Below, piece after piece: positions 32,317 through 44,918 of a DNA stretch of 64,000 nucleotides; position 1 is the stretch's first letter; each line of letters begins with the position of its first letter. Source of the DNA: Ophiosphaerella korrae (taxonomy: Eukaryota > Ascomycota > Dothideomycetes > Pleosporales > Phaeosphaeriaceae); NCBI GenBank assembly GCA_028456385.1, contig JALNQF010000052.1:1-64000 (forward strand), in the 5' to 3' direction. The notes beneath the pieces were generated by a model that was not told where the DNA came from, ran no database searches, and worked only from the letters and a program-made list of their open reading frames with translations. The position numbers and the translations under genes were made by a program.

Positions 32317-34448
32317 ATGCGCCTCCGACTGACCGTGCAACGCAACGGCCTGCCAGCCGCAAATGTACTCTGGAACGTGTCCGATTCCAACAGCTCGCAA
32401 GCCTACACCATCGCACGCCTGCTCGAAGACGTCAACAACATCATCCCGCTTGAGGCAGAGCACTGGGGTCTCGAGCACTATGTTGTTGAAGTGGGGGGCT
32501 TCGAGTGCCTGCACTTCTCTCCAGCCGTGCAGTCGCTCAAGGACGACGACCACGTCTCGTAAGCTCGCCCTCCAGTCTAATGCATTCCTGAATTCTTACA
32601 CTTCCCCAGCATTCGACCACTCATGACTGCCGAGGAACGCGCTCGCACGCTCACTGGCCGTCACCAGATTTCAGAAGACGGACGTCACCTTGTCGATGGC
32701 GTGCCGTTTGGCCGCCCATACCTTCGTCACCCCAACCGACCAGCCGTCCGGATACCGCCCCGCAAGCGACGCCGGCTGAACGAAGATGACGAGGGGTCAG
32801 ACACCACAGAACTCCCTATGTTGGTTGATGATGGCACAAGTGCTGGGTCTGAGGAAGAACTAGTGGAAGGCACAGCAGCCAAAAAAGTTCAGTTTGAAGG
32901 TCTTGGGCTTGACGATGACGACGACAGCGATGAAGATGATGGCGACTTTGGAACTGAGGACGGCTCAGATACCGATTCTGACCAGAGCTCCAATGCTGAA
33001 TCGGATGTATCGACCGCTTCAAAAATCGCTTCTTCAGATTCATCTTCCGACGATTCAGCAAGCGACAATGATAGTGATAGCGACAACGATAGTGATAGCG
33101 ACAGCGACAGTGATGCAAGCGCACCCCCAGAGGTCCTTTCGTCTAAGGGGCCAACGATATCGGGAAAAACCAACGTAGGGACCTCCCCAAAGCACGTAGC
33201 ACCCGGAAAAGGCCGCTCAAAAACACAGTCAAGAAACATTCGACGCACCAGAACTAATCGACTTAGGCACCTAAAGCGCCTTGGTATACTTCTTCCGGAG
33301 GCTACTCTGCAGGATCTCGAACAATATGAATATAATGATCAACAGAGGCTGACTTCACCTTCACCTAATACCGAGAACTTAGAAGATTTCCTTGATTACG
33401 GAGGCAAAAGAAAGCGATCAGAGGATGAGGAGGATGAAGAGGTCGGTTCAGTATTTGAGGGGTCCAAAGAAGTCGGAGAGAGCACCATGGTACTGGTTGA
33501 GGAGCCTCAACAATTCCCCGAAGCACAAAAGCCAGCATCACCTCACGAGGCCCAGAGCGAAAAACCCATAGAAAAAGTAATGGCAAAGAAACGTCTCCGA
33601 CCCGATATCTCTGCTATTGGCCGGATCTTGGCTCGCCAGGCTATGGTATGTGTATTCCTTCTAGATTCGCAAGTCTCCTGTTGAATGTTGTACAGCCTTC
33701 CAAGAAAATTGACAAGGCAAAACCGGTGATTGCAGGGCCTCCTGAGCCTGAAGGTGCGTCAGACCCTAACTTCTGGAAATCGAAGATCAACTTGTCCGCG
33801 TTCGAATGTTGGGAGGAGAACTATGAACTGAGTGCACCGTCATTTCCATTCGAGCAACATTGGGATCCAGCAAGCAAGCTTATGCACGAGAAAGGTAAAA
33901 AGAGGGGGCAGAAGAAGCCAGTGAAGAATACAGTAGTGAGGGATAGGCGCGAGCCGGAAGCGGAACAAGACAAAATCTATCTCGACTATGACGATACAGG
34001 CGCAACTGGAAATCCCGAGATTGAGACTGCTGTGGCTATTGAGGACCAGCTTCGCCAAGATGTTGCCACGGCAGCGCAATCAGATATGCCTCCTGCCCCA
34101 GAAGACATCAGTACGTTGCCAGCGCTGAACTCAGGGGATATTAAAAAAGGAGCTGTCGTTGTCTGCAAGTTCTTCTCAATCAACCCAGTCACAATTTCTC
34201 CCGAGATCAGCGACTACAAGACCGCAGTGGTTGATCAGGAGGGTGATTCTGGCAATGGCGCTGGCACGATCCGGCTCAAAATTGCGGAACGTGATCTGCC
34301 TAAGCGAGAGAGGAAAGTCGATAGCAAAGGCGAGCGCATATACGATGTTGCTGATCGATTTTATGTGGAAGATGGAGAAGAAGACGAGAGTTTATGGGAA
34401 GGTCAGTTCAACGAGCTAATCGAGCCAATGCTGTTGAGAGCTGCATGA
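32317..34448 (+). CDS. Coilin-like nuclear protein
   Basis: Three exons (32317-32558, 32610-33645, 33696-34448; introns of 51 and 50 nt) give 676 residues. The start at 32317 is the ATG that opens the conserved N-terminal ubiquitin-like fold (M-R-L-R-L-T-V, I-P-L-E, W-G-L-E-x-Y-V-V-E-V). This is followed by the G-R-H-Q-I-S-x-D-G-x-H-L and F-G-R-P-Y blocks and an R-K-R-R-R nuclear signal. The middle is a long acidic Ser/Asp tract (around residues 165-250). The last 110 residues (G-A-V-V-V-C-K-F-F, P-E-I-S-D-Y-K-T) resemble the atypical Tudor fold at the C-terminus of coilin. UBL, acidic linker and Tudor-like end match the coilin plan, so a Cajal-body or snRNP role is inferred. Confidence 0.65.
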
Positions 34449-35102
34449 GGGCAACGTGTCAGGTTGCAGGACCTTCGCAGCTGCAGAACTCACAAGCATA
34501 CTCTTTGTGTCAGCGTCAATAAAGACCCATTTTGTACCGCTTTACGTTTCACTTGCTAATATCGGACCCGTAATCCCGGTCACAAGGCCCGGTCATGCTC
34601 AATCTGATCCCGAGGACCCCACCAAATCATCTAATACTCTTCCATCCCCACATGCCATGACAATTACTAAGAAGGTAAATCTACTAACGACTACTAACGA
34701 TGAGTAGCCTCCGCAATTGCGAGCACCACGAGAGGCGGCTGATTTTGAGGAGTGCGCAGAATGTTTGCGCCTATGGCGACAGACCTGTGGCATCATCATC
34801 ATCCTTCGATTTAGTGCCGCTCTAACAACTGCCGCGGTGGGGTGGCCCCAAGCTCAGGCTTGGTCTCGGGCACATGCGATGATACGAAGAAAGGCATAGC
34901 AGTACAAATTTTCCGCTGTCATTCTGGCCATTGACATATATTCTCCGGTGTTGTCGCTCTTGTCTTGTCTGCAAAGCTCATATTCCTGGAATTCTTCTCC
35001 GTTTCAACCAAAATTATAGGAAAATCAACCGCAATCTCCAAATGTAAACAACAACACAACAATGTGGTACAAAAAATCTAATATGTTCGCTAGAATATCA
35101 CA
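34449..35102. other. Intergenic, promoter of the MetE-like gene
   Basis: No gene is seen. Confidence 0.5.
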
Positions 35103-36239
35103 ATGCCTCTTCCACCAGGCGTCTACCGTGCCGACCACGTTGGTTCTTTCTTGCGCCCCAAAGCCGTCCTCGACGCCCGAAATGATGCTTTCGAAGGCAA
35201 GATTGATAGTGCGCAACTCCGCAAAGTTGAGGACGATTGGGTTGGCGACGTTGCAAAGAAGCAGATTGAAAATGGTCTGCGCTCAGTAACAGATGGCGAG
35301 TTTCGCCGCGCATATTTCCATCTTGATTTTCTCAAACACCTCGCTGGCATTGAAGAGAAGGGCCAAGTGGGAAACATACGACATAAGGACGGCTTCTCAC
35401 CGCCCACGCTAGTTGTCAAGGGCAAACTAGGCCACCCAGAAGCCATCCAAGTCAACGACTTCAACTTCCTCGAGCAAGCCATCAAAGCCAACGGTGGCAA
35501 CGCCACAACAAAAGTATGCATCCCCTCCCCCACAATGGTGCATTTCCGCGGCGGCCGCGCCTCAATCGACATATCTGCATACCCCGACTTAGACGTCTTC
35601 TTCGACGACCTCGCGCGCGTCTACCAAGAAGAGCTCGCCAGTCTGTACGCCGCCGGCTGCCGCTTCGTGCAACTCGATGACACAAACCTGGCCTACCTCT
35701 GCGACCCGGACATGCGCAAAGCCGCCGAGCAAGAGCGCAACGAAGACCTCTCCACGCTGCCCCGCAAGTACGCCGAGCTCATCAACAAAGCGATATCCAA
35801 GCGCCCCGCCGACATGAAAATTGGCATCCACCTATGCCGCGGCAACTACCGCTCTAGGTGGTTCGCGTCCGGTGGCTACGAGCCCGTCGCAGAAGTGTTG
35901 TTTAAAGAACTCAATGTCGATGCCTACTTTCTCGAGTACGACGACGCGCGATCTGGGGATTTCAGTCCACTAAGGCATTTGCCCGAGCACAAGGTTGTGG
36001 TGCTGGGCGTTATGAGCAGCAAGAAGAATACGCTGGACGACAAGCAGGATATTATTCGTCGGTTGAGGGAGGCGGCGAAAGTTACGCCGAAGGGCTTGGA
36101 TCAGCTGTGTGTAAGTCATCAGTGTGGGTTTTCAAGTACGGCGGAGGGGAATGAATTGACTGAGGAGGAGCAATGGGCGAAAGTAAGGCTGGAGGTTGAG
36201 ATTGCGAAGGAGCTTTGGGGTGAGGATCTGAGTAAATGA
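35103..36239 (+). CDS. MetE C-terminal-like (cobalamin-independent methionine synthase family) zinc protein
   Basis: Single exon of 378 residues. The whole length is one TIM-barrel of the methionine synthase II C-terminal family: R-A-D-H-V-G-S-F-L-R-P at the start, T-D-G-E-F-R-R, Q-L-D-D-T-N, then zinc-ligand candidates H and C in I-H-L-C-R-G-N, E in F-L-E-Y-D and C in Q-C-G-F-S-S. It lacks the N-terminal half of full MetE (about 750 residues), so it belongs to the short class like bacterial YxjG. Such proteins transfer methyl groups to thiols; the donor and acceptor here are unknown. GC at third positions is high in the middle of the gene. Confidence 0.85.
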   Translation: MPLPPGVYRADHVGSFLRPKAVLDARNDAFEGKIDSAQLRKVEDDWVGDVAKKQIENGLRSVTDGEFRRAYFHLDFLKHLAGIEEKGQVGNIRHKDGFSPPTLVVKGKLGHPEAIQVNDFNFLEQAIKANGGNATTKVCIPSPTMVHFRGGRASIDISAYPDLDVFFDDLARVYQEELASLYAAGCRFVQLDDTNLAYLCDPDMRKAAEQERNEDLSTLPRKYAELINKAISKRPADMKIGIHLCRGNYRSRWFASGGYEPVAEVLFKELNVDAYFLEYDDARSGDFSPLRHLPEHKVVVLGVMSSKKNTLDDKQDIIRRLREAAKVTPKGLDQLCVSHQCGFSSTAEGNELTEEEQWAKVRLEVEIAKELWGEDLSK

Positions 36240-37879
36240 GGAGGTGGATATTGGCATGGCTGTTGCATGTGTGGCATTGTTGTGCGCGGGGAATTGGCTA
36301 GGGCGTTGGGATGCAGATAAGTGTTCAACAGATATTGATGATGGCTAGTCTCAACGACTGCGTAGTTTTTTGTATGAGGAGAATGTAGTTCAATACCTTA
36401 TTCGCTAGTCCTTTATGATTATATTCGTACTTAAGGAATGCATTGATACATGTTGTGCAATTCATCGACCAAAAACTTTTAGTGATAGAAACAAGTATTG
36501 TATTGGTATAACAGCCCCTTGGCTGCCTAGCAATTATTTCATCACCTTTGCTGTAAATCGTCGGCTTCTAGGTTGACTCCAAATGCGTAATAATACCAAA
36601 ACCAAGGGAGTAGCTATTGGTACGGTAGATACTCCCGTTTGGGACTAGCGCGTAAACCATGCTGGCAGCGACCTCAACCTCAAACACCACCTTTTCAACA
36701 AACATCTCAATACGGCAACCCCTAGTGTCGGCACTGCTTAACTTCTTCACGGCAGTTTATGTGGGCATAAGCAGATGCTTCAGCCGCAAGTATGGTCTCC
36801 ATACAGCTTGATAGCCAAGCGCCAGAACTGGTATACGTTATGCCATGCTGTTTGCACGCGACCAGCTTACTTATGCCCATCATCACAAAATAGTGCGAAC
36901 CTGAGCTTCAGCGTCCAGATTAGGTACTTCACGCCACAACTTGACCGCATCTTGTATACGCTGTGCGTGGCGTGTCTGACGGCCCTATTTCATCCTTCCA
37001 TTGCGTTTCATCAAGGCTCTTGAAAAGCTTGCTCTTATTTCCATACGTTAGCTTCAAACGTAGCCGCCGCGGGGCAGCTCGGTTAAGCTACCGGTAGGTA
37101 TGCGACCGAAGCGCTGTTCAACTGTCGTGTTGAGCGTTGCTCGCGTGTGCTTTTTGCGACTTGTTGTTTCTTTTCCTTGTCCTGAGGCATGCTGAGACGT
37201 TGCACACACCTGAGTTTTGCGCCAACAAACAACAACATTTTCCAAATCTTCATCTTCATCTTCATTATTTGTAATGATTTCGATCTGGGTAAACAAGACC
37301 GGCAGTTGTTGTTTGGAGTATATCTTTCTGGCAGCATGGTGTTGCGGGGATCGCACTTTGAGGCTGAAGACCTGGTTTCAGGGAAATTTGACCCGCATTT
37401 ATCCCATGTTTTGACGGCTACGCATTCTGGAACCCATCCGCATTCGCTGCCGTTAATGCAAAGTGCAGCATATCTATATCCGCCAGTTGCAGCATGCAGT
37501 TGTGTTTGCCTTCAGTACAGCCTATTTCGAACCTTACTCTCTGTCGCCTTGGTAGGTGTTGATGGACCAAATACTGGACCTGGATACGTCATGCTAATTA
37601 CGGCTCATAGACAGAGGAGATCAAAGTGGAAGAATGTGAGAACCAGACAGGTAATCATTACCCCAGAGTGTCTCTATGCGGATGCATTAGGTTGGGTCCA
37701 GCCATTCTAGGCAGCGATGGAATGATCGGCAGCCAGGTGTGGTTGACAGTAAAAGCATTCGCATCCTGCCTCAATGGCCAACCCATCCTCCAGAATGCCT
37801 ATTGATCTTTTCTAACAGCGTCGGTCCTTTCTCATCGCTCTTCATTCGTTTATATGATTTCAGACTTTTTCTTGCAAGT
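36240..37879. other. Intergenic, no gene seen
   Basis: About 1.6 kb with only short frames lacking family marks. The right end is the promoter and leader of the next gene. Confidence 0.5.
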
Positions 37880-38948
37880 ATGCTTTTCACACAACACTCC
37901 ATGATCCAGCTGTGCTGGATAGTGGCCTTCTTTCTTTCATCGGTCCGTAGCCAGCTTGTGAATGGAGGTGTGGCTGAAGCCATTGCTCAACTCGAGGCGA
38001 ATTTTCCGTCAAGGCTAAACAATGTGAGTAACACTTCCTCACATCTCACTCCCACTAACACCTATGTAGAGGCTTACACCTAACGTCAATAAAGACGAGT
38101 GGGACATGCGGGGAGCAAGGACACTGCCTATCGAAGAGGAGCCCTTCACCAAGCCATCAACTCTGCGCCACGCAATTCCCACCCCGGAAAGCACCACAGG
38201 ACCCAGCACTCTCCGCGCGGCAATCCCAAGCCCAGAAACCTCTGCGCCTCCGTCTACTCTTAGGGCAGCTATCCCCAGTCCCGATCCTGCTACTCAGGCC
38301 CCATTCACCACTCTCGCCAGCCTATCCCCATCTACTCTTACCACCCCAACCCTCCTCTTAACTTCCACAATTACCGTATCAACCACGCTGATCGTCTCCC
38401 CAACCTCCCCCCTCCCCACCGAAACCCCCCTCCCAGCCGCCACCAACGATGCCGCCTCCCAACCGGACACCCTCCCCTCCGCCACGCCCCAACCTATGAG
38501 CGCCGAAACCCAGGCCGGCATGGGCGTCGGCATCTCCTTCAGCCTGCTCACCCTCGCTGGCGTCGCAGGAACCTACCTCTTCCGCCGCCGCCGCAACCTC
38601 CAAAAGCAGCGCCAACTCACCCCCAACCCCAAGCCCACGCCACCCCCCGCCGCGCCCCGCCGCCCCTCCCTCCTCTCCAAAATCCTACCTCGCACACCAG
38701 GCCCCAAGGACGACCCCGAGTGGAGCATCGAGTCCATGGAAAAAGTGTCTATCCTGAAAAACATGCGCGCGCAAAGTGTTAGTACCGTGTCGAGGTCCAA
38801 TTCGCGCGGCTCGGAAAAGGGCGAGATACCCATCATGATGGGCAACGCTGCGCTCACAAGCCACCCCATGACGCCGAGTTATACCGTGTTTCCTCCCAAG
38901 GCGCATGTTGTGGAGAAGAGAGGGTCGGGCTGGCCGATTCGGGAGTGA
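37880..38948 (+). CDS. Secretory-signal, S/T/P-rich single-pass membrane protein
   Basis: Two exons, 37880-38023 and 38070-38948, are joined across a 46-nt intron (GTGAGT, CACTAAC, GTAG) to give 340 residues. Residues 1-25 form a signal peptide. Residues about 60-190 are Ser/Thr/Pro-rich and probably O-glycosylated, with three near-identical copies of a P-S-T-L-R-x-A-I-P-x-P-E unit. One transmembrane segment follows at about residues 196-215 (G-V-G-I-S-F-S-L-L-T-L-A-G-V-A), then F-R-R-R-R and a basic cytoplasmic tail. The plan is like fungal wall stress sensors (Wsc/Mid2 type), but there is no WSC or other known extracellular domain. A surface-sensor role is inferred; the specific family is not recognised. 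Confidence 0.65.
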
Positions 38949-39439
38949 TGGATGGGATTAGTTGGGAGAGGGGGAGGGGGGGGGAAGGGGTATATTATGC
39001 GTTATATGATATGAATAGACTAGAGGCAGGAATGGAGTTCGTGGATCTCAATTTGGCTTGTGTGCTGTGCTGTGCTGTGATTGCTGATGTGTGTGTGTGA
39101 ATCACGTGTGCATAACTACACGAAGGTAACGCACGGCTTCACCCACCCTTCTGCAACGCACGGCGTTCCAACCCCACGCCTGTAGCCGAACATGCATAAA
39201 CAAGGGAAAGCTTGGTGCAAGGAGTCTGTGTCCATAGTGCATGGAGCTACGCGCAAGTCCATCGGTAGACATTGAGTTGTGGGGGGGGGGGGGGAAAGGC
39301 GTGGCACGCGTCACACACATCACATCACATCTCACATACAGCATGATCTATCCACGTCTAAACGTCTAAACATTAAAAGTCGATTTATTCATCTCGTCTA
39401 TCGCCTTATCATCGAAGCATATCAAAACGCATGCTGCGT
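38949..39439. other. Spacer between convergent genes, with poly-G run
   Basis: No gene is seen. There are short G-rich and TGCTG repeats at 38960-39080 and a 14-base G run at 39281-39294. Confidence 0.6.
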
Positions 39440-41451
39440 TTAGCTCCCGCTCGAAAACTTGCCCTGATCAACGATGACAAGCCCAGCAACGGTGGCACTA
39501 CTCAGTGTCGAGAAAACACCCGACACCAACGCCGACATGGCCAACTTACTCACGTCGCCACTGCGCCCAGGACTGATTTGACTCAACACACCAATCTGCG
39601 TTCCAAGCGAACCGATATTGCCAAAGCCGCACAACGCATAGGTAGCAATGACGCGAGACCGCGGGCTCAAGCTGTGGTACTCCGAGTCCGGGTTATCCGT
39701 GGCAACGAGCTGGGCGAAGGCGACGAACTCGTTGGTAATGACTTTGATGCCGATGAGACGGCCGACGAGAAGCAGGTCCTTGCCCTTGCGGGAGACTCCG
39801 AGGAGGAAGGCGACGGGGTAGAAGACGTAGCCGAGGATGAGTTCGAGCGTCAGGTCGTATTCGCCGTCGAGGTTGATGTAGCGGCCCCACCAGGTGAGGA
39901 GGCCGTCGACCATGTTGAGGAGGGCGATGATGCAGAGGAGCGTGGCGACGATCATGCCGGCGATTTTGAGGCCGAGCCAAGCGCCGTTGGCGAAGGCGTG
40001 GAGGGCGTTGGAGGCCTTGTGTTCGTCGTCGTCGGGGATGACGACGCGGCCCGCGGTGAGTGTTTCTTCGGTTTCCGGGTAGCGGAGCTTGGAGAAGGCG
40101 AGAGAGGCAGGGATGGACATGACGCAGGAGGAGATGAGGGCTTGTGGGTTGAGGCCCATAGAGATGTAGGCGACGAGGACAGAGCCGGCAATGGTGGCAA
40201 AGCCGGAGCACATGACTTGGTGGAGTTCGGCCATGGTGAGGTGGGCAACGAAGGGGCGGATGAGCATGGCAGATTCACCTTGGCCGATGAAGGGGGATGC
40301 GGAGGCAACGACAGCTTCGGCGCCGGAGACGCGCATCGCCCAGAAGAAGAAGACGGCGAATTTGCCGATAAACCATTGGAGGATACCCCAGTAATAGAGG
40401 AGTTGGACAAATGACACAAAGAAGATGATGGCGGGAATGACGCCGGTAAAGAACCAGTTGAGTTTCGGCACGTCCTTGCTCGTCAGGAAGATAACACCGT
40501 TGTTGGCGAATCCCAGGAGGAGACGGGCGAGCTGGGAAATAAAGTTGAAGATATCGTAGCCGGCCTTGGTTCGCAACACGAACAGGGCGACAATAAACTG
40601 CAGCAACATGCCGACGATGACAGTATGCCACATGATCTTGCTGCGGTTCCTCGACGTAGCCCAGAAGCCAAAAATGAATGTCGCCAGACCGAAGAGGGAA
40701 ACTGCACGATTGGCACGGGTATTGTCCTCGCTCTCATCGCTCACAAACGATCCAATAATGATGACGGCAATGGTCAAAAGCGCACCAGCCGGCACACGCA
40801 TCTTCTCCGGGATCAAGTTCGCGAAACGCACACCCGTGTTATTCCAGACCCAATGCATGGGCTTAGTGACAATAGTAATAGGGATATGCAGGGTAATCAA
40901 GCGAATCATGATAGCAAGCCAGAACAAGAAGGGAATAATCCAGTTCTTGTCGTTGCGATGTACAACCACGCTAGCAATCCACCATCTGAAAATTGTCAAA
41001 TCCATATTCGAGCGTGTGTGTACATGCACGTGATCGAAACCACTTACCCGGTGAAAAACGCGCCGATAAAGATGTGTACAGGCAGCATGAACCGGCGATA
41101 CAAAACAGACGGTGAGTACCACGGCTTCTTCTCTTCCTCGGGCTCGACATCCGAGCTGCGCGCCCCCTTATCGTTGTAGTCAGCAAACCCCCCAGACTTC
41201 TCGACATCAGCCGGAAGGCCATGCGCATGGCGGTGATGGACGGTCGAGTCCTGCGCGCTGTGTTCCAACAGCTTGCCAGGCTTTTCGTCGGTGGTGCCCG
41301 TGGTGTATACGGGGATCGAGGCATCCGTGTGGGCAGCATGCGCACCATGATGCACATGTGGGTGCTCATGTTCGCGCTTGATGTCGAGGGCTGGGTCCGG
41401 GTTGGGCGTCACGCCCGGCATGGGCGAGGCGTTGTGCTCACGATCAGCCAT
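39440..41451 (-). CDS. Concentrative nucleoside transporter (CNT/SLC28 family)
   Basis: Two exons, 41048-41451 and 39440-40985, are joined across a 62-nt GTAAGT...TTTTCAG intron to give 649 residues. The first 130 residues are hydrophilic and His-rich and probably cytosolic. The rest has about 10-13 hydrophobic segments with family blocks: the G-F-A-N-N-G-V-I-F region, L-N-W-F-F-T-G-V-I-P-x-I-I-F, G-x-E-A-V-V-A-S-A-S-P-F-I-G-Q-G-E-S, and T-N-E-F-V-A-F-A-Q, which contains the T-N-E-F motif involved in nucleoside and cation binding in CNTs. It should import nucleosides across the plasma membrane using a proton or sodium gradient. A long open frame on the opposite strand is a composition shadow. 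Confidence 0.92.
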
Positions 41452-42663
41452 GATAGAAGCTCAGCAAAAGGCCGAAAAAAAGAGACGTGAGGACGTGGAG
41501 TCAAAAAGCGCATCGTTCGGCCACAGAGGGCAAAATATATTTCTCCTCTCTAGGATGCCACTACCACCAAAGCGGAGCGATGCGCCTCTGCAACAAACAC
41601 CCCTTGGCAACTTCCTCTTTCGAAGTCGCCGCGGCGTGCGCCATTGGCCAACGGGCATCCCCGACTTGCTATCCTTTCCGCGCTCTTACCAGCACTTATC
41701 TTCCCCAGCTCGATGCTCACCCGCATTGTCCAATCAGCATGACGAACGTGCAACAGCCGCCGTAGCGCGTGATAAGCGGCGGCGAATATCTGCGGGGCCT
41801 CGGTAGATAGGGAGAAAGGGGGATAGCGCGACGGCGTTTGCTCGTTCACGCCGAGGGGCCGACACTGTTCAGCCATGATTGCAGAGATGGGTAAATTAGC
41901 ATACTATGTAGGTAGGTGGGAAGGTTGGAAAGGGGAGGTTGGATTGTTGCTAGATTTTTGTTGCCAAGAGTGTTGTTGAAAGGATGTGTTGTGTGGTGAG
42001 GCGATGATAATCCCTCACGCCGCCGACTCGTACTCACCAACGGTGGTCACGATGATTATCATCAGCGTCGCCACTCTCTTCCCGATAACCAGGTTGGCCC
42101 CAAACCCCCTTTCACCTACCCCATCCTATCCCAACGCGCGGGACCTCCAACATGTCCATCTCTGCATCCGTCCATTTCCCCGTTGCGGGCCTCGCCTGTT
42201 GTGAAACGAGTGTATGCGGTTAAGTGCGGCTCCTCTTGTAGCCTGTCCTCGCCGTGAGATTGGACATGCCGTGTGATTCTGGTCTTGTACGGGTGCACGT
42301 ACAAGACACGGTGACATGACTTGCGCCCACACGCTTATCAGTCTCCACTTAGTTCTCGAACACGCAGCGAACACAGGTAATACTGGTCACGCATCTTACT
42401 GGCATATCAGAAGGTCCGATTATTTGATGAACTGCGCACATGATAACTAAACCCACTTCAACAGTACGAGAGAGCGTTAAAATCGTGATAAACAGGGGTA
42501 TACACACCCCAATACCGTACTCCAACCATGCCGCTAAAAGACTTGCAATAAATAAAGTAGCCACAGGTGGTGCCCGGGCTTTGCCTGTTTCGTCACTTGC
42601 CCGTCAATTCGCCTTCCAGATGCTATTCACATTTAGCTGCTGCATTCACGCACCATCAAACAC
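41452..42663. other. Intergenic, promoter of the nucleoside transporter and 3' region of GCN5
   Basis: No gene is seen. CCAAT boxes in both orientations occur near 41640-41745 upstream of the transporter start, as is common in fungal promoters. Confidence 0.45.
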
Positions 42664-44080
<1,417 letters not shown>

Positions 44081-44383
44081 GGAGATGTAGTGGGAAGGGT
44101 GGAGGAGAACAGGTACAGAAAGAGGTTATTATATCAGACTCACCATCGTCAGTTGCGCCCCCCATGTTGGCTTGCCGTTCTGTGCTGCGCTTGCTTTTAC
44201 TTGCTGGCTCTCTGGCCCTAGGCTTCGACGTCGCACTCGCGCTTGGCGAGAGAGAGATGGCGCGACGTCGCACAGCCAATCAGCGCAGAGTTGCCGCCAA
44301 GACAATGCTCACGGAGGCCACCAGACACCTTCACGTTCGCTCCCTCTATCAGTCAACTCTCTTTATTTTCTTCCCAATTACTC

Positions 44384-44791
44384 ATGTCGAGCCCACTACT
44401 AGACGTCTGGGAGGCCGCTGCAGGGTCGCCGTACTATCCTACCATTGGAAAGGGCACCCAGTTCACCGTCGGCTTTAGTTTGTTATTCTTGTGTATGTTG
44501 CTGTGCTGCTTCTGGAGCTCTGATGATGGAGCTTTGCTGATAACGACGCGCAGCCCTCGTCCTAGGCACCATCTTTGGCATGAGTGCGCCATCCCTCCCC
44601 TTTCATCCCACCCAACAGGCCATTGACCACACACAGACCGTTCCCTTACCAATCTGCCTCTACTCAGCCTCCCGGCTTCCCTCGCGTTCGGGTACGTGAC
44701 CGCTCGTTGCACCAACACAAGTAACAACAAGACTAACGCGCGCAGCTTCGGCGCTGTCTATATGATTTGCGCAGTCGGTGTATACGTCTAG
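44384..44791 (+). CDS. OST5: Oligosaccharyltransferase subunit OST5 (TMEM258 family)
   Basis: Four short exons, 44384-44492, 44554-44583, 44637-44691 and 44746-44791, have consistent phases (introns 61, 53 and 54 nt, with CTGA, TTGAC and CTAAC branch sites) and give 79 residues. There are two hydrophobic segments, about residues 30-46 and 52-79. The ending L-P-A-S-L-A-F-G-F-G-A-V-Y-M-I-C-A-V-G-V-Y-V matches the conserved end of yeast Ost5 and animal TMEM258 (A-S-L-x-x-G-F-G...V-G-x-Y-V). Length agrees with the family (about 80-86). It is a small subunit of the ER complex that N-glycosylates proteins. It is divergent from GCN5, 303 bases apart, and ends 127 bases before RAD1. The 30-base second exon makes it easy to miss. 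Confidence 0.85.
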
Positions 44792-44918
44792 TTCCCTTTT
44801 CATCTGGCGTTTGGGGCATTGAGTGCATAGCTTATGGGAATACAATAAAAGTTCAACACCGCCCTACCCTTCCTCTCCTGCATGCTGTACCAAAACCGCA
44901 CAACCACACTTCGCAACC

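Noticed and set aside
36240..37710. Several frames of 60-170 codons between the MetE-like gene and the sensor-like gene
   Set aside because: No family marks, no good splice links and start codons often not ATG.
39431..40414. 327-codon open frame on the plus strand, Glu/Asp/Gly-rich
   Set aside because: It lies antisense to the CNT transporter exon, whose family match is strong. Its odd composition is what the reverse of that codon usage gives.
44143..44165. Possible extra first exon of GCN5 (ATG followed by a GTGAGT donor)
   Set aside because: The one-base phase it leaves does not fit any acceptor before the main exon; the ATG at 44080 gives a complete protein.
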